From Cristatella mucedo (taxonomy: Eukaryota > Bryozoa > Phylactolaemata > Cristatellidae), in assembly GCA_009760855.2 (NCBI GenBank), contig WPIO01000009.1, positions 8,628,501-8,692,500 of the forward strand: a stretch of 64,000 nucleotides of DNA. Direction: 5' to 3'. Shown here one piece after another: positions 25,631 to 36,647 of this stretch (its first letter is position 1; each line of letters opens with the position of its first letter). Made by a program: the position numbers and the translations under genes. Below the pieces are notes generated by a model. The model did not search any database, had not been told where the DNA came from, and was given only the letters and a program-made list of their open reading frames with translations.

Positions 25631-26203
25631 GAATAATAATAATGATAATGCATTTGTTATAGCACCCGCAGAGAGCTCAATCACTTTCTAGGCAATTTAA
25701 ATTTGCTGTGAAGGAAGCACGAGCAAATGTTTTTGGTAGCATTCCCAATTAATGCCATCCAATGGATTTATGGATTAATGCCAGCGCGACAAGAGTCCTC
25801 GGCGGAGGAGAATTAGCAGACTGCTTCCAGATGCATCCAGATGTAGTATTTCCAATTGGCCCAGCCAATAGAGCCTTGCGCGATATGCTCGGCCTTTATA
25901 CGCTTTGGTGTAAATAAGCAGGAAGCGACGAGAAATAAGGCAGCTGCTTCCATTGCTTACGGACAGAAATGCTAGCGCCCCCAGCTGCACGTGTGGTTAG
26001 AGGTGACATGCGTAGGGTCAGCATGCACGTATGGTTAGTGGCAGCATGCACAGTGTCAGCACGTATAAGCAAAAGAACGAATCGCAACGGCCATTGAAAT
26101 GCTGTGATAAATAGATGAGTTTTTAGTTTCTTTTTAAATATGGTCAAGTCAGGGGATGTCGCGACGCAAGTCGGAAGGTAGTTCCAGGCTTTGGGAGCCA
26201 TAT
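25631..26203 (-). mobile_element. LINE-A 3' fragment, diverged copy
   Basis: Reverse-oriented 3' end with a degenerate (TAA)n tail and a diverged hairpin module (25631-25700). A ~200-bp segment (about 25780-25980) does not match the other copies and may be an insertion. The ORF2 C-terminus then reads PKAWNYLPTCV...DLTIFKKKLKTHLF. At the position that is TGA in most copies this one has CGA (Arg), and the frame continues into RADTVHAATNHTCMLTL. Older than the 59-62 kb copies. Confidence 0.82.
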
Positions 26204-26885
26204 ATCGGGATGATTTAGCGTGACTTAGCGACGGCGTCCGGCCACTGTTGGGAGCGCTGTCTCATTGCACGAGACATGCCGAAATTCAACGCTCAACGGT
26301 GCAAAGGATGCAACTGCAACCGGATCTCTTTTGGGCTCGCAGCGTCGTATTAACCCGCAGGTACCAGGAGGCCGGCACCTCTGTCTATCTTACTCGTCGT
26401 TAGCCTGACGAGTTGTCCCGCTTCTAAGTTCCTACCTCAGCCGCGTAGATTCAGTTCGTTTTCCATAGCTCTTTGTGGCTTACATCATCGGCAGGGGATC
26501 GGTCCCGTTCGTTCGCGGCGGAAGCGGAGGGAAGCGAAGACCGATCGTCCCCTTGCACTGCGAGGAGACTGGAAGCCTCTATGACTGAGGGCCGATCTCG
26601 AGCTATCGGTCGAAGAAGCTTTGAAAATCTACCGACGAGGACACGCCATCGCGACTTGGGACAGACTAGCTTATGGTTAAGTCCCAGCGACTACCAGCTT
26701 CTCTGCCCCATCGGGTCAGCGAGCTCGCCACGTTTCTATTTGGCATCGGCGTAGTAGTCGCCATCGGTCTCGCCGAGCGCCTCTCCTGGAGCGCTGAGCG
26801 TCGTCACCGAACCTTGCTGAACCACCATGTTTGATTAAAATCCATCAGAGGAAGAATCGTTCAACCCGCTGTTCTGACTCGAATC
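26204..26885. other. Unique sequence, no gene recognised
   Basis: Mixed composition, short frames only. Confidence 0.3.
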
Positions 26886-27223
26886 GTTTAGCCATACCTC
26901 GTACGAACCTCAAAACCGTTGGAGACCACGCCTTTAGCTCGTATGCTCCATAATCCTGAAAGTCACTGCCGACGCACATCAAAATGTTCCCTGACACGAC
27001 GGCATTTAATGAGAAGCTTAAAACGCACCTGTTTATGCCAGAATCTGTCGGGTACTTGCGATTCGCTCTTCGTGTGCATGTACCCGCTTACTCTCTGCCT
27101 ACTGCTTGCGGATATTACCACCAATCATTTGGTGATGCTTTCTATACAGCATCTGTAAAGTGCCTAGAAAGAGATTCAGTTCTCTGAAGGAGCTATTCAA
27201 ATGTATTATTATTGTTATCATTA
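26886..27223 (+). mobile_element. LINE-A-like 3' fragment, older subfamily
   Basis: Starts within the LVRTSKP-type block (cctcgtacgaacctcaaaacc), followed by the remains of the PKAWN block and EKLKTHLFMPESVGYL. The codon at the usual stop position is CGA, and the frame runs on to a stop inside the hairpin (SVKCLERDSVL then TGA). The hairpin module is diverged (aaagtgcc...ggagctatt). Tail ATTATTATTGTTATCATT. Together with 37972-38184 it defines a diverged subfamily. Confidence 0.78.
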
Positions 27224-27375
27224 ATCCCTGTAGCAGGACCTTGGTCATTTCTCGCGAATTCCAGCGTTCTGGAATCGGCGGCGACGGTCCACCTGGAGGA
27301 GTTACCCCACCGCCGGTATTGACCGTGCTGCGGCTGACTGGCGGCCACCCACGTGGGGCCGCCGCCGAGGAACGG

Positions 27376-27602
27376 CCGCCCCCGGCTAAAGCTCCTGTCG
27401 CCGGCGCTCTTTAAGCGGAGGAATGGGACAGATAATATATCGTCCATACGGGACCTGAGGGCACGGGTAGGCTAAAACTAGTGCTGCAATTCAGCCAGGT
27501 AGTGCGAAGGGGCCGAGCTGTGGCCTTGGCCTTGTGGGTCAGCGTAAGAACTTCGCTCTACATCCGTCGATCGACCGGCAGCTAGTCCGAGCTCTTTCAG
27601 CA
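27376..27602 (-). mobile_element. LINE-B fragment
   Basis: On the minus strand it matches the same ORF2 C-terminal stretch as 15560-15790 and 44200-44280: ctaaagct...gtcg, ttaagcggaggaatgg, gacctgagggcacg, then cagcgtaagaacttcgctct. Truncated at both ends and followed by the 14-bp minisatellite. Confidence 0.62.
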
Positions 27603-27684
27603 AATGAGACAAACCGCACGCTCCAGCAATCGTCGGACAGCCGAAGGCGCCGTCGCCGTCCAGCTTGCTTCCGCTCGCCGATCG

Positions 27685-27824
27685 GATATTGCCGATAGAA
27701 TATTGCCTATCGCATATCGCCGATCGGATATTGCCGATCGAATACCGCCGATCGAATATTGCCGATCGAATATTGCCGATCGGATACCACCGATCGGATA
27801 TCGCCGATCGGATATTGCCGATCG
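27685..27824. repeat. 14-bp minisatellite, ten copies
   Basis: Exactly 140 bp, ten units of the type GATATTGCCGATCG with few substitutions (A/G at position 1, TATT/TACC/TATC inside). Each unit ends in the palindrome CGATCG. It lies between LINE-B and LINE-A pieces. Confidence 0.94.
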
Positions 27825-27849
27825 ATGGCTTAGCGTACTTCATCCCGGC

Positions 27850-28309
27850 TCATTCTACTCCCCCACCGTGCCAAGTATCGTACCACCCGCTGTTCGAAAA
27901 CTTAACTGTTTACCTATACCTCGTACAAACTTCAAATCATTTGGAGACCGTGCATTTAGTTCGTATGCTCCCAAAGCCTGGAACTCACTCCCGACTTGCA
28001 TCCCGACTTCCCCTGACTTGACCACACTTAAAAGAAATCCAAAACGCACCTATTTAGGATAGCATTTAGTGGGTCCCTGTGATTCGTCCTTTATGTGCTT
28101 ATGTGTGCTGACATTCTACATGCTGCCACTAACCACACTTGCATGCTGACCCTGTGCATGTCACCCCTAAACCATGTTCTTCATGTTGTTTATCAAGCAT
28201 GATATTACTCACCATTCAGTCGCGTTTCCCTTTGCAGCAAATGTAAAGCTCCTAGAAAGAGATTGAGTTCTCTGAGGGCACTTTATCAAGTGTATTATTA
28301 TTATTATTA
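27850..28309 (+). mobile_element. LINE-A 3' fragment
   Basis: Begins in the LLPH-AKHRTTR block (ccaagtatcgtaccacccgc). It carries CLPIPRTNFKSFGDRAFSSY and APKAWNSLPTC and ends ORF2 with TGA. The 3' region includes the hairpin module (cctagaaagagattgagttc) and an (ATT)n tail to 28309. An extra A near 28165 disrupts the downstream frame. 5'-truncated and non-functional. Confidence 0.88.
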
Positions 28310-29080
28310 GCGGTTAGCCCCTATCGTCGAAGCGGCCGCCGTTTGTTTGGGGTCGCGGCAGTGCCGCAGACGCACGACTGATGCGCGGCGCCCGCGCTGG
28401 CTGTGCACAGTCTACAGTCGTCGCCGTCAATTTCGCTCGAGAAGCGTCGCTCGCCTTATGGCGTCCACGATGCCGACGAGGCGGCCGCAGCAAGCTGCGG
28501 TCGCCTCGTCGCAACAGGTGCGCCCTCCCCCGCGCGCCGCCGCCGGTTGTTGAGGGTACGAGAGGTGACGGACTGCCTGGGGCTATATACCGCTCGCGTA
28601 GATGGAAAGCGAGCCGCGAGGCGACGCCGCCGCCACCGCTCTACATCCGCTCGTCGAGCGATAGTGCAGCGCCGCCGCGCGGCGGCGGCGGCGGCGGTCG
28701 CGCGGGGCTTCTTAGCGACAATCGCTCGAGCTGTCGGAAGACCGCGCGAGCGCATTTCGCTGTGCTGCGGTCTGTCTCTCGTTCGCGCAGGTGCGTTCCG
28801 TTCCGCTAATTCTGCGCTGCTTCCCGCTCTGAGACCGCGCTTCCCACGAGCCTGGCGGAGCAATTAGGCCTGGAAAAAAAAGAAAAATCCCCGGCAACCG
28901 CAAGTTTTAGTACAGGCGCAAGGTGCGCGCACTTCACGACAGAAGCCGCGCGGTCGAGCTCCTCAGCCGGAAATTCTTCAGTTTTCCGCTGCAAACGGAA
29001 ACGACTGCCACTGCGGCTCTTCAATGCTGCTATTCAAATGAGGCTGTCGAATCAGCGAGCTTTCACTCGATGGGAAGCCG

Positions 29081-29121
<41 letters not shown>

Positions 29122-29440
29122 AGGACGGAGGCGCGATCGATGCGAAACGGATGAATGCGAGCCGCGTGAGTGCGTGCGTGGACGCGACGTCGTGTTTTCG
29201 CGGTAGATCCGTATCCGGCGGGTCGAGCGGAAGTGCCGCGGCTTGAGGTGCTGGCGTACGGCGCCGCACGTCGCCCTACCGTTCATCATCCGCCGATTTC
29301 GCTCTGCCGCGCCCACGTGGCTGCGCGCTTGCAGCATCCCGCGCGCGAATAAGCGCTGCTCAAGCGTGTTCGGTGGGTTGGCGAGCGACGACGGACGGTA
29401 GCCGACAAGAATTAGCTGCAGCAGCACAATCTCGTAGCGT
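28310..29440. promoter_or_regulatory. CpG-rich island, possible gene 5' region
   Basis: CpG-rich block with CGG runs (28676-28695 and a pure (CGG)n at 29081-29120) and donor-like sites cgcaggtgcg near 28788 and cgcgtgagtg near 29164 (plus). Frames on both strands are alanine/arginine-rich. No protein recognised. Confidence 0.28.
29081..29120. repeat. (CGG)n trinucleotide repeat
   Basis: About 13 CGG units inside the CpG-rich island. Strand-dependent poly-Arg, poly-Gly or poly-Ala frames are artefacts unless an exon is shown here. Confidence 0.93.
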
Positions 29441-29504
29441 GGCGACGCTCCAGACGTCGTTAACGGCTTGCAGCGATGCGCCTCTGCGAGACTGTTGCAT
29501 TAGT

Positions 29505-29652
29505 AAATACATATAACTCTTTGTATAGCGCCCAAAGAGAACTTAATCTCTATTCAGGCGCTTCACATATGCCTCAGGGCTTGAGCCCACGACCTCAGCC
29601 AGACCTTGGTCTGGGCGAGCACCTTAACCGCTGGACCAAACCAGCTCGGCAC
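29505..29652 (-). mobile_element. SINE-2 with intact LINE-A-like hairpin tail
   Basis: Minus-strand order is a tRNA-like head with box A tggtccagcggttaagg, box B gtgggctcaagccctg, then the module gcatatgtgaagcgcctgaa ... gttctctttgggcgct and an AT-rich end. The tail lines up with the LINE-A 3' end over about 65 nt, with outer-stem bases AGCGCC/GGCGCT kept. Best evidence in the window for a SINE using the LINE-A 3' structure. Confidence 0.8.
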
Positions 29653-29910
29653 GTGGCAACATCTACGGGCTCATCAAGATTATCGAACTATCACGGTTCC
29701 TAATGCTTATAGAATCAGGAGCCTTGAATAGAGTCGATTGGCTGGATGCTTTATGAACGGTCCGACTACGCCCAACCAACAGCTTAATAGCCTATGGTGA
29801 CGCGGTTACGGCGCAAAAAAGACATACCGCTGCCGTCGCTAGCGAGATTCATTTGAAATAGTCGCTGCCGCTCATACTGTCCGCCAGTGCTGCCATAGAC
29901 AGGTGCTCTT

Positions 29911-30108
29911 TCCATCTCTCTCTCTCTGCCTCTATCTCTATCTCTTTCTATCTATATCTCCCTCCCTCTCTTTTTTCTCCCTATCACTCCATCCCCGTCT
30001 ATCTCTTTAATTTCCTCTCCCTCTCTTCCAGTCTCTCTGCCTCTCATCATCTCTATTTCTCTCCATCTCTAACTCTCTCTTTCTTTCTATCTTTCTATTT
30101 TTCTCTCT
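29911..30108. repeat. CT-rich low-complexity tract
   Basis: Degenerate (CT)n with TCTA, TTTC and CCCT variants ending at the LINE-A tail. Confidence 0.88.
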
Positions 30109-30109
30109 A

Positions 30110-30887
30110 TAATAATAATAATACATTTGATGTAGCGCCGTCAGAGAACTCAATCTCTTTCTAGGCACTTTACATTTGCTGCAAATGAAGTACGATCGAA
30201 TGGTAGCAGGCTCAATAAACAACAAGAATAGCATGGTTAGGGGTGACATGCACAGGGTAAGCATGTATGTATGGTTAGTGGCAGCATCCACAGTGTCAGC
30301 ATGCATAAGCACATAAAGGACGAACCGCACGGACCCACTCAATGCTGTGATCAATAGATGTGTTTTTAGCTTCTTTTTAAACGTGGTCAAGTCAGGAGGT
30401 GTCGTAACGCACGTCGGGAGTGAGTTCCAGGCTTTGGGAGAATACGAACTAAAGGCACTGTTTCCTAAAAATTTGAGGTTTGTACGAGGTATAGGTAAAC
30501 ACTAGATTTCCAAAAGCGGATGGTACGATGCTTAGCCTGATGGAGGAGTAGATCTGATAGGTTGGCTGGAGCCAAAGAATGAAGTGACCTAAAAGTGAGT
30601 GACAAAACCTTGAAGTCGATCTGTTGCTTGACTTGGGGTCAGTCCAGGTCGGCGAGAAGTAGTGACATGGCAACTGCGACGCTCATGACAGACAAGCCTA
30701 GCTGCCGAGTTTTGCACCAGCTGAAAGCGCCAGTTGCACAGGCCGGTAGACCAGCAAGCAGTGAGTTACGGATATCAAGACGGGATGTCGCAAATGCATG
30801 GACCAATTTAGATGTGGTATCCCTATCTAAATATGCCTGAATTTTAGCAATGTTATGTAGCTGATAGTAGGCTCACTTGGCTGTAGG
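30110..30887 (-). mobile_element. LINE-A 3' fragment with open 3' extension
   Basis: Reverse copy. The tail is aataataataat and the hairpin module is aaagtgcctagaaagag...ggcgct. At the usual TGA position it has CGG (Arg). The frame remains open from the TTFKKKLKTHLL block through VLMHADTVDAATNHTYM and CSKCKVPRKRLSSL to the tail, so the '3' UTR' is translatable in this copy. The 5' part (30449-30887) matches ORF2 blocks (HYFSP-TWT, STSRFCHSLLGHFI in the shifted frame) up to the FQ-HNIAKI region, then stops. No reverse transcriptase. Confidence 0.87.
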
Positions 30888-31219
30888 GTTCCATCTCTTT
30901 ATCTCTCCCCTTCTCTCACTCCACCTCTCTTCCCCTCCTCTCTTAATTTCGATATCTCTCCATTTCTCTCTTCCCCTCTCTCTTAATCTCTATATCTCTC
31001 CATTTCTCTCCCCATCGCTCTTTTTTCTCCCCCTATCTCCCTCTCTCTCTCCCTCTCCGTATCGCTCTATCTATATTTATTTATCTCTTTCTACCTCTCT
31101 TTATATCTCCCCATCTCTCTCCCACGCTCTTTTTCCCTCCTTCAATCTCCCTCCCTCTCTCTCTCTCCCTATCCCTCTATCTATATTTATGTATTTTATC
31201 TCTCTCTTTTTCTCTCTCT

Positions 31220-31291
<72 letters not shown>
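30888..31291. repeat. CT-rich tract ending in pure (CT)n
   Basis: Degenerate polypyrimidine DNA with CCATCTCTC, TATATCTC and TCCCTC motifs, then a pure (CT)n run from about 31216 to 31291. It includes an imperfect ~60-bp duplication (cttaatttcgatatctctcc / cttaatctctatatctctcc). Confidence 0.92.
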
Positions 31292-31293
<2 letters not shown>

Positions 31294-31528
31294 CTGCTCT
31301 GGCGGTGGTGCTGCGGCACACGGGTTCGCGTCGCTCAAATTTGGGCGAGCCGTTGGAGTTATCTCTTAATGTCAAAATCTTTTTTTCCTGCAATTAGCAA
31401 TTATGCAGCGTCAAAGGACGACGCCGAGTTTGTTTGACTTGTGCCGCCTAAGGTTGATGGCGGGTTACGATGTGAAGAGCCGCAGTTCAGGGAAAGGGCG
31501 ACCGCGTGCTAGCCGCCAAGCAAGGCGT

Positions 31529-31720
31529 TCTCCATCTCCATCTCCATCTCCATCTCCATCTCCATCTCCATCTCCATCTCCATCTCCATCTCCATCTCCA
31601 TCTCCATCTCCATCTCCATCTCCATCTCCATCTCCATCTCCATCTCCATCTCCATCTCCGTCGCACCTCTCCATCTCCATCTCCGTCGCACATCTCCATC
31701 TCCATCTCCATCTCCATCTC
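31529..31720. repeat. CATCTC hexanucleotide array
   Basis: About 22 tandem CATCTC units to 31659, then the same hexamer with CGTCGCAC interruptions to 31720. The hexamer keeps six frames open (Ser-Pro, His-Leu; Gly-Asp, Glu-Met and Trp-Arg on the minus strand). Confidence 0.97.
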
Positions 31721-32270
31721 ATCGCGTAGTTGCGCTCGCCGTCGTCGGCGGCGGCCGAGCGCCGTCCCCGGCCGCCGCCGACGACCGCGCGCGCCGCGAG
31801 CGCTGCGGCGCGGCGTGCGCCGCGCGCGCCGCCGATGAGCTGGGCGCGCGGCGCTCGCGTCGAGCGGGCAGCGTACGAGTCAGCGCGAGCCTCGAGCTGA
31901 CTCGCGATCGACGCTCGGGAGGCGCGCTGACGTGACACTCGCTCGCTCGCACGCTAGCCGATACTGATGGATAAGATAGGAGTCTCACGCTGGACCGCCA
32001 CTAGCTGGCCGCCTGCCGAAAGCAGGGCGGCGGGTCGGTTCGCCTTGATGACTGTACCGGGCGGCGCTGCGGCCGGGGAACCGGCGCAAAGCGGCAGGTG
32101 CAGGTGCATCCATCCCGCGCGTGCAAAGGTAAACAGACGGCCTCTAGCACAACAGCCCGACGGCGGGCAAATTTCTCTCAAAGGTCGGCCCTCGTCGGCT
32201 GCAGCCGACCTTGTGCAAAGGCGAGGACCGCGCGAGGCGAGCGAAAATGCGACGCTGCGACACTAAGCAA
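31721..32270. promoter_or_regulatory. CpG-rich island, possible gene 5' region
   Basis: Very CpG-dense sequence with many GCGC/CGCCG runs. A donor-like aaaggtaaac lies near 32127 (plus). It follows the CT and CATCTC arrays, as islands elsewhere adjoin GA/CT arrays. No protein recognised. Confidence 0.28.
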
Positions 32271-35195
32271 CCTAGGAAAACCATCTCCGGTAGATGCAGC
32301 GTCCGGATTTGCCGCGCCGCCGTTACGCTCCACTATAAATAACCGGCGAGGATTACCAGACGCCTTCTTCACAGCCTTCTTAACAGCTGAGTTTCCATCT
32401 TCGTCACTGACAGCAGTCGTCGAGCTGGACTTCGATGCTGTCACCTGAACCTTTGACATTCTCTCAAAGTGCCAGTATGTTCGCCTTGTCACTCGGCCGG
32501 AGACGCAGCTGCGAAGCTTCTCCATCAGCTCGAATATCGCACGACGCCTAGAATGTCCTAAAAGCTATAACGTGGTTCGGGCGTGAACCAAAAGGATGAG
32601 CGAACCGCCACGTCGCAATCGCGCACAGGCGATCGCGGTTGCTGATTCATTCCTGGCGGTCTCTCACCAATAAAGTCTTGTCGGCCTTTATTGCTCAGCT
32701 AGGCAGTCAGTCTGTGAGGTATAATCTCACGGACCGCAGGGGAAAGGATGCAGCTTAGTAGTAGCTATGCATCGCCGAAACGGGCAGAAGAAACATTTCT
32801 GATTTTTGTCAGAAGAATGTCTCAGAGAAGAAATCGGGACGACCGGTCGGCAGGCCCGAGTCGAAAGCCCTTGGTAGGAATACAGCACGCTTGCAATTGC
32901 AGACGAACGACGGATGCTGAGATAAATGCGTAGAAATAATGCAATCGTCAATCGACGACGATCTCTTCCATCATCGAAGCGCATGCGTAACCAACGAAGC
33001 GTCGGCACGTCGTTGCGTCGTTACGTCGGGCCGGATTGTGACAGTCTTAGAGATTAGGAGCGATTCTCGGATTGTAGCTATTTGGAGCCGAGTGTGGTAA
33101 TCTATGGCTTGGAAAGTACAGCTGAACGCATGGACTAATAGCTAGTCAGTGAGTTCGCTTTGAGCTCACGACGAAGCTCAATAGTTGTACTCAGTGGCTC
33201 GTGCGCAGTGGCACGCTCGTGCGCCGAGAGGAAGTAGAAAATATATAATAGACTTCTCTACGCTAGCCACACAAAACTGCTACGTGAAGGTGAAGGGCAA
33301 GCCTCGAACGCCACCAGCGACGAGCACGGAGCAGGACGTCTGAATAGGGGCCCGAAAAATAACAAAAAATAAAAATAATAATAAAAATAACAAAAATAAC
33401 AATAGGAAATCCTCAGCAGCCCTGAGAAGCTCTATTTCAGTCCTCAGATGACCGAATGTAAGAGCTGTAGCGCTGCAGCAGAGGCTGCTAGCAGCCGGCG
33501 TGAAAGAAAGTTTCTGGGCGATGCACGCTGGGACTTTGAGTGGGGGAAAATTCACAAAAGGGATGCGGGTGGGCACATCGGCTGCACAAATAAAGGAAGC
33601 GCGCCGATCGTTCATTAGATTAGCGATGAAATTTAAAATGTCCGCACGCAGAGCATCGCTGCCGTGGACTGAGTGCGGACTGAGAGCTGGGCTTCACAAA
33701 AACAACTTCCTTTTAGACGTCGCCGAGCCAGGAGCTGCTGTCGTGTCAGCGGGTACTCGGCTTCATGCTTTTGGCGGAGCGTAGGAACTGGAGGAGCGAC
33801 CTCCCAGGGCTCTGAGAGGCTCGCCGGAAGTTCAACCGAACGAACCGAGCCTCGGGAGCGGGTGGTGAGGTGGAGAGAGCGAGTACGAAATGACTCGGAC
33901 AGGTCGGCCCGTAGCGCGAGTGGACAAGGGAATGGCGAGCGAGCGAGCGACGGAACGCCGAAGTCGAAGCGCCGCTCGACGCCAGTGCTGCAGATCGGCG
34001 AGAGGTGGCGCGCAGGTCCGCGACGCTCGGTCGCACGTGTCGACCGCACTCTCAACGACGATTGGTCAGTCGTAGGTCCCAAAGGAGCTCGAATAAACGC
34101 CTACTCGTGCGCTGGCGCAGCGCCGAGTCGTATGCGGTTCTGGCCAGTTCTCCCCAGTTCTCGCCGCCGCTGCTCTATTCTTGCTACGACGATGACGTAA
34201 AATTGGAGCCTCCCCCTCACTCCACCAATCCCCTCCAGTATTTTCAATGCCGATGGCACCGAAGCGCCGGCGGACGCGCTGGTCGCATGCTCCGTGGCGT
34301 CATCGCGCTCTTCCGCGTTGTCGACTGCAATGACGCATGCCAACAAACTGCCGTCCGCAGCGGAACGAGTGCGTAGTTGCAGGTCGTGTAGTGCCTGGGA
34401 TACCTGAAGCACCGCTGCCGGCTGCTGCCGAGCAAACACTGTTGGCCTGATAGCCAGCGCGACAGCGGAGATAAATCCGAGACCTGCTTATCTGCTACGT
34501 TCCGGTGATATTTCGTAAGAAGAGCACTTTGGCAATGCTGCTCGTGGATTCACGTGCCTGCAGCATAGAGCGCTGGGAGGCGCCGCCGCAGGCTAGGCTC
34601 CAAGGCGCTGTCGCCATTTAACGCCTTTTTGTGAATGCGATTGGTGGTCAGCGGCATTTCAAAAAAAATTGAGAACGCGATATTTTTGCGCTACCTTGGA
34701 AGACTTGAACAAGGGGAGCGAAGTTTTGCATTTTTTTCCCCCATGAAAAACACGCCTGCGACTAGGACTACAGAGAGAAAGGGAAAAACGTCGACAGCGA
34801 GTCCACGTTGACGTATTTCCGCCCAACAGCGCCGGCGGTCGGCGAAAATCAGGGCCGGAGTAGACGCGGCCGTGATCATCACTATCATTGCAATCCTGCT
34901 TCCTTGACCCCACACACACTCTATTCTCATCAAAGGACCAACTCATAAATGCGCATCGATGGTCAGTCCATAAGCAGACATCTAAGGAAGGCCGCCCGAA
35001 TCGTACGCAGTAACTCAGCGATTGGCTCTCGCTCAGGAGTCGACATTGGAGGTTCGCGATGTGGCGGTCAAAGCGTGAATATTGAGCAAATTTTTTAGCG
35101 AGCCCTCAATTAAATCTGGGCGAATCTTACTTCTTAGACCGCCACTGGAAAATTCTATGAAACAAGAACCCATCAGTTAAGAACGAAAAAGGTCA
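32271..35195. other. Unique sequence, no confident gene
   Basis: Nearly 3 kb of mixed to GC-rich DNA. The most protein-like frame is minus 32178-32525, but it has no recognised domain. An A-rich (AAATAAT)n patch lies at 33353-33402. 33780-34130 is CpG-rich with an inverted CCAAT box near 34062. No RNA gene or mobile element recognised. Confidence 0.3.
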
Positions 35196-35362
35196 AGGCT
35201 GATTTGACAGCCTCATTTTGATAGCGGCAGAAAAACCTACCCGGCCATCAGTCCTCCTCGCTTGTAGTGGGCAATAAAAGATCGCCCACCGCTTGACTCG
35301 AACCCACGACCTGGGCCGTGACGGAGCGATCGCACTATTCCTTGGCTGAGACCGAGCGGCCG
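35196..35362 (-). mobile_element. SINE-1, diverged copy
   Basis: Minus-strand copy with the GGCTGATTTGACAGCCTCATTTTGATAGCGGC end on the plus strand (matching the aatcagc...ggctgt and cgctatacaaa tail), the gggcgatcttttattgccc body and box B gtgggttcgagtcaagc. The head is diverged. Confidence 0.68.
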
Positions 35363-36647
35363 AGGGTGAAAGGGCGTCACGTGCTAAGTCAGATCGCTTG
35401 CTAATTTAGATTGCGACTGGCGAGATGTTTACTACCCGTGGTAACCGAATTATAACGGCTCGGAACCGGTTATATGATAACCCATGGTCAAGCAGCGTAA
35501 AAGTTGAAGTCACCTGTTAGGAGTGAGTCGTACCACAGCAGTTTACCTCAAGGCTTTGAGCCAGGCAGGAGTTGTCGCTCTACACCTCGCGGGGGGGGGG
35601 GGACAACTCATCGCGGTGGGGACCGGTCACTCGAGAGGCACTCCGGGCGCCGTACGAGAGTCGCGCAGTGCGTGCGCTATGGCTGGCGCTGGATGCCTTC
35701 AGAAGTTATCGCCGCTGTGCAACAGTCTTCTCCGGCCCCGGTTTGTAGAAATGGGCTTGCCTTCTTGAAGCGTGGGCCGGTTGTCGTTGATGCCGGGTGC
35801 CACCACTGCTGCTAGCATACCTGAATGCATTGGTGCCGCACCTAGAAATCGCTAGCGTCGTGCGACACATGGGTTGGTGCGTCGCGGGTATTTGTCGCAC
35901 GTTGGCTGGGACAAGCGCCGCAATTAGTGCTGCATTTGAGCGGCCTATTGGTTCTGTTCGGACGAGAATGCCGCTACACCGCGCGTTAGCAATCGCCCTC
36001 CCAGGCCAGGGTCGCAGGTTACGCGGAAATAAATTGCCGATCTCGGTGCTACCGCAGCGGTTAAGTAGTAAGGATTGCCCAGTCCCGTGGATGTGCGGCG
36101 CGGACGGTTGCGTTCGACGGGAAGCAGGACGGAGGAGCGTAGTGCCTTGACCCGCTGTGCTAATGAACTTTGAGCTCCGCGACCTTGAACTTTGAACTGG
36201 ACACTGCTTATCGCATGGCCCCGCGATAAGGGCAGCGCTTAAGAGCAGCGCAAAATATTTATCTCCTTAAGTCGATCCACAGGTAACTCCCAACCTTGAC
36301 ATATAATCTGACCGTCCGTGAAGAGCTCCTTGTAGTTGACGGTCCGACGGTCGGTCGCTCGGTGAGTCCGAGCTCCTGACGGTTAGCTGCTTGGTAATTA
36401 TATGGCGGTAGCCAGTCTTCCCGTCGCGGTGGCGCCCTCCTTCCTCCGTCCTTTTTTCCTTTCCGCCTTCTTCCTTTCTTTCCTTTTCCCCCGGAAGGAG
36501 CAGCGTCGATGTCCCGAAGCTTTGGCCCTTCGCACCGCCCGGATAATAAGCAGACGACTCTTTGCGATCGATTGCACGGATTTGGTGTGGCTGTTAGCGC
36601 TTCTGGCGGAGTTTCAAGCGCTGCATTTTCACCGCTCGGCGGGCCAT
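35363..36647. other. Unique sequence, no gene recognised
   Basis: Mixed composition with a G10 run near 35590 and short frames on the plus strand. No domain recognised. Confidence 0.3.
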
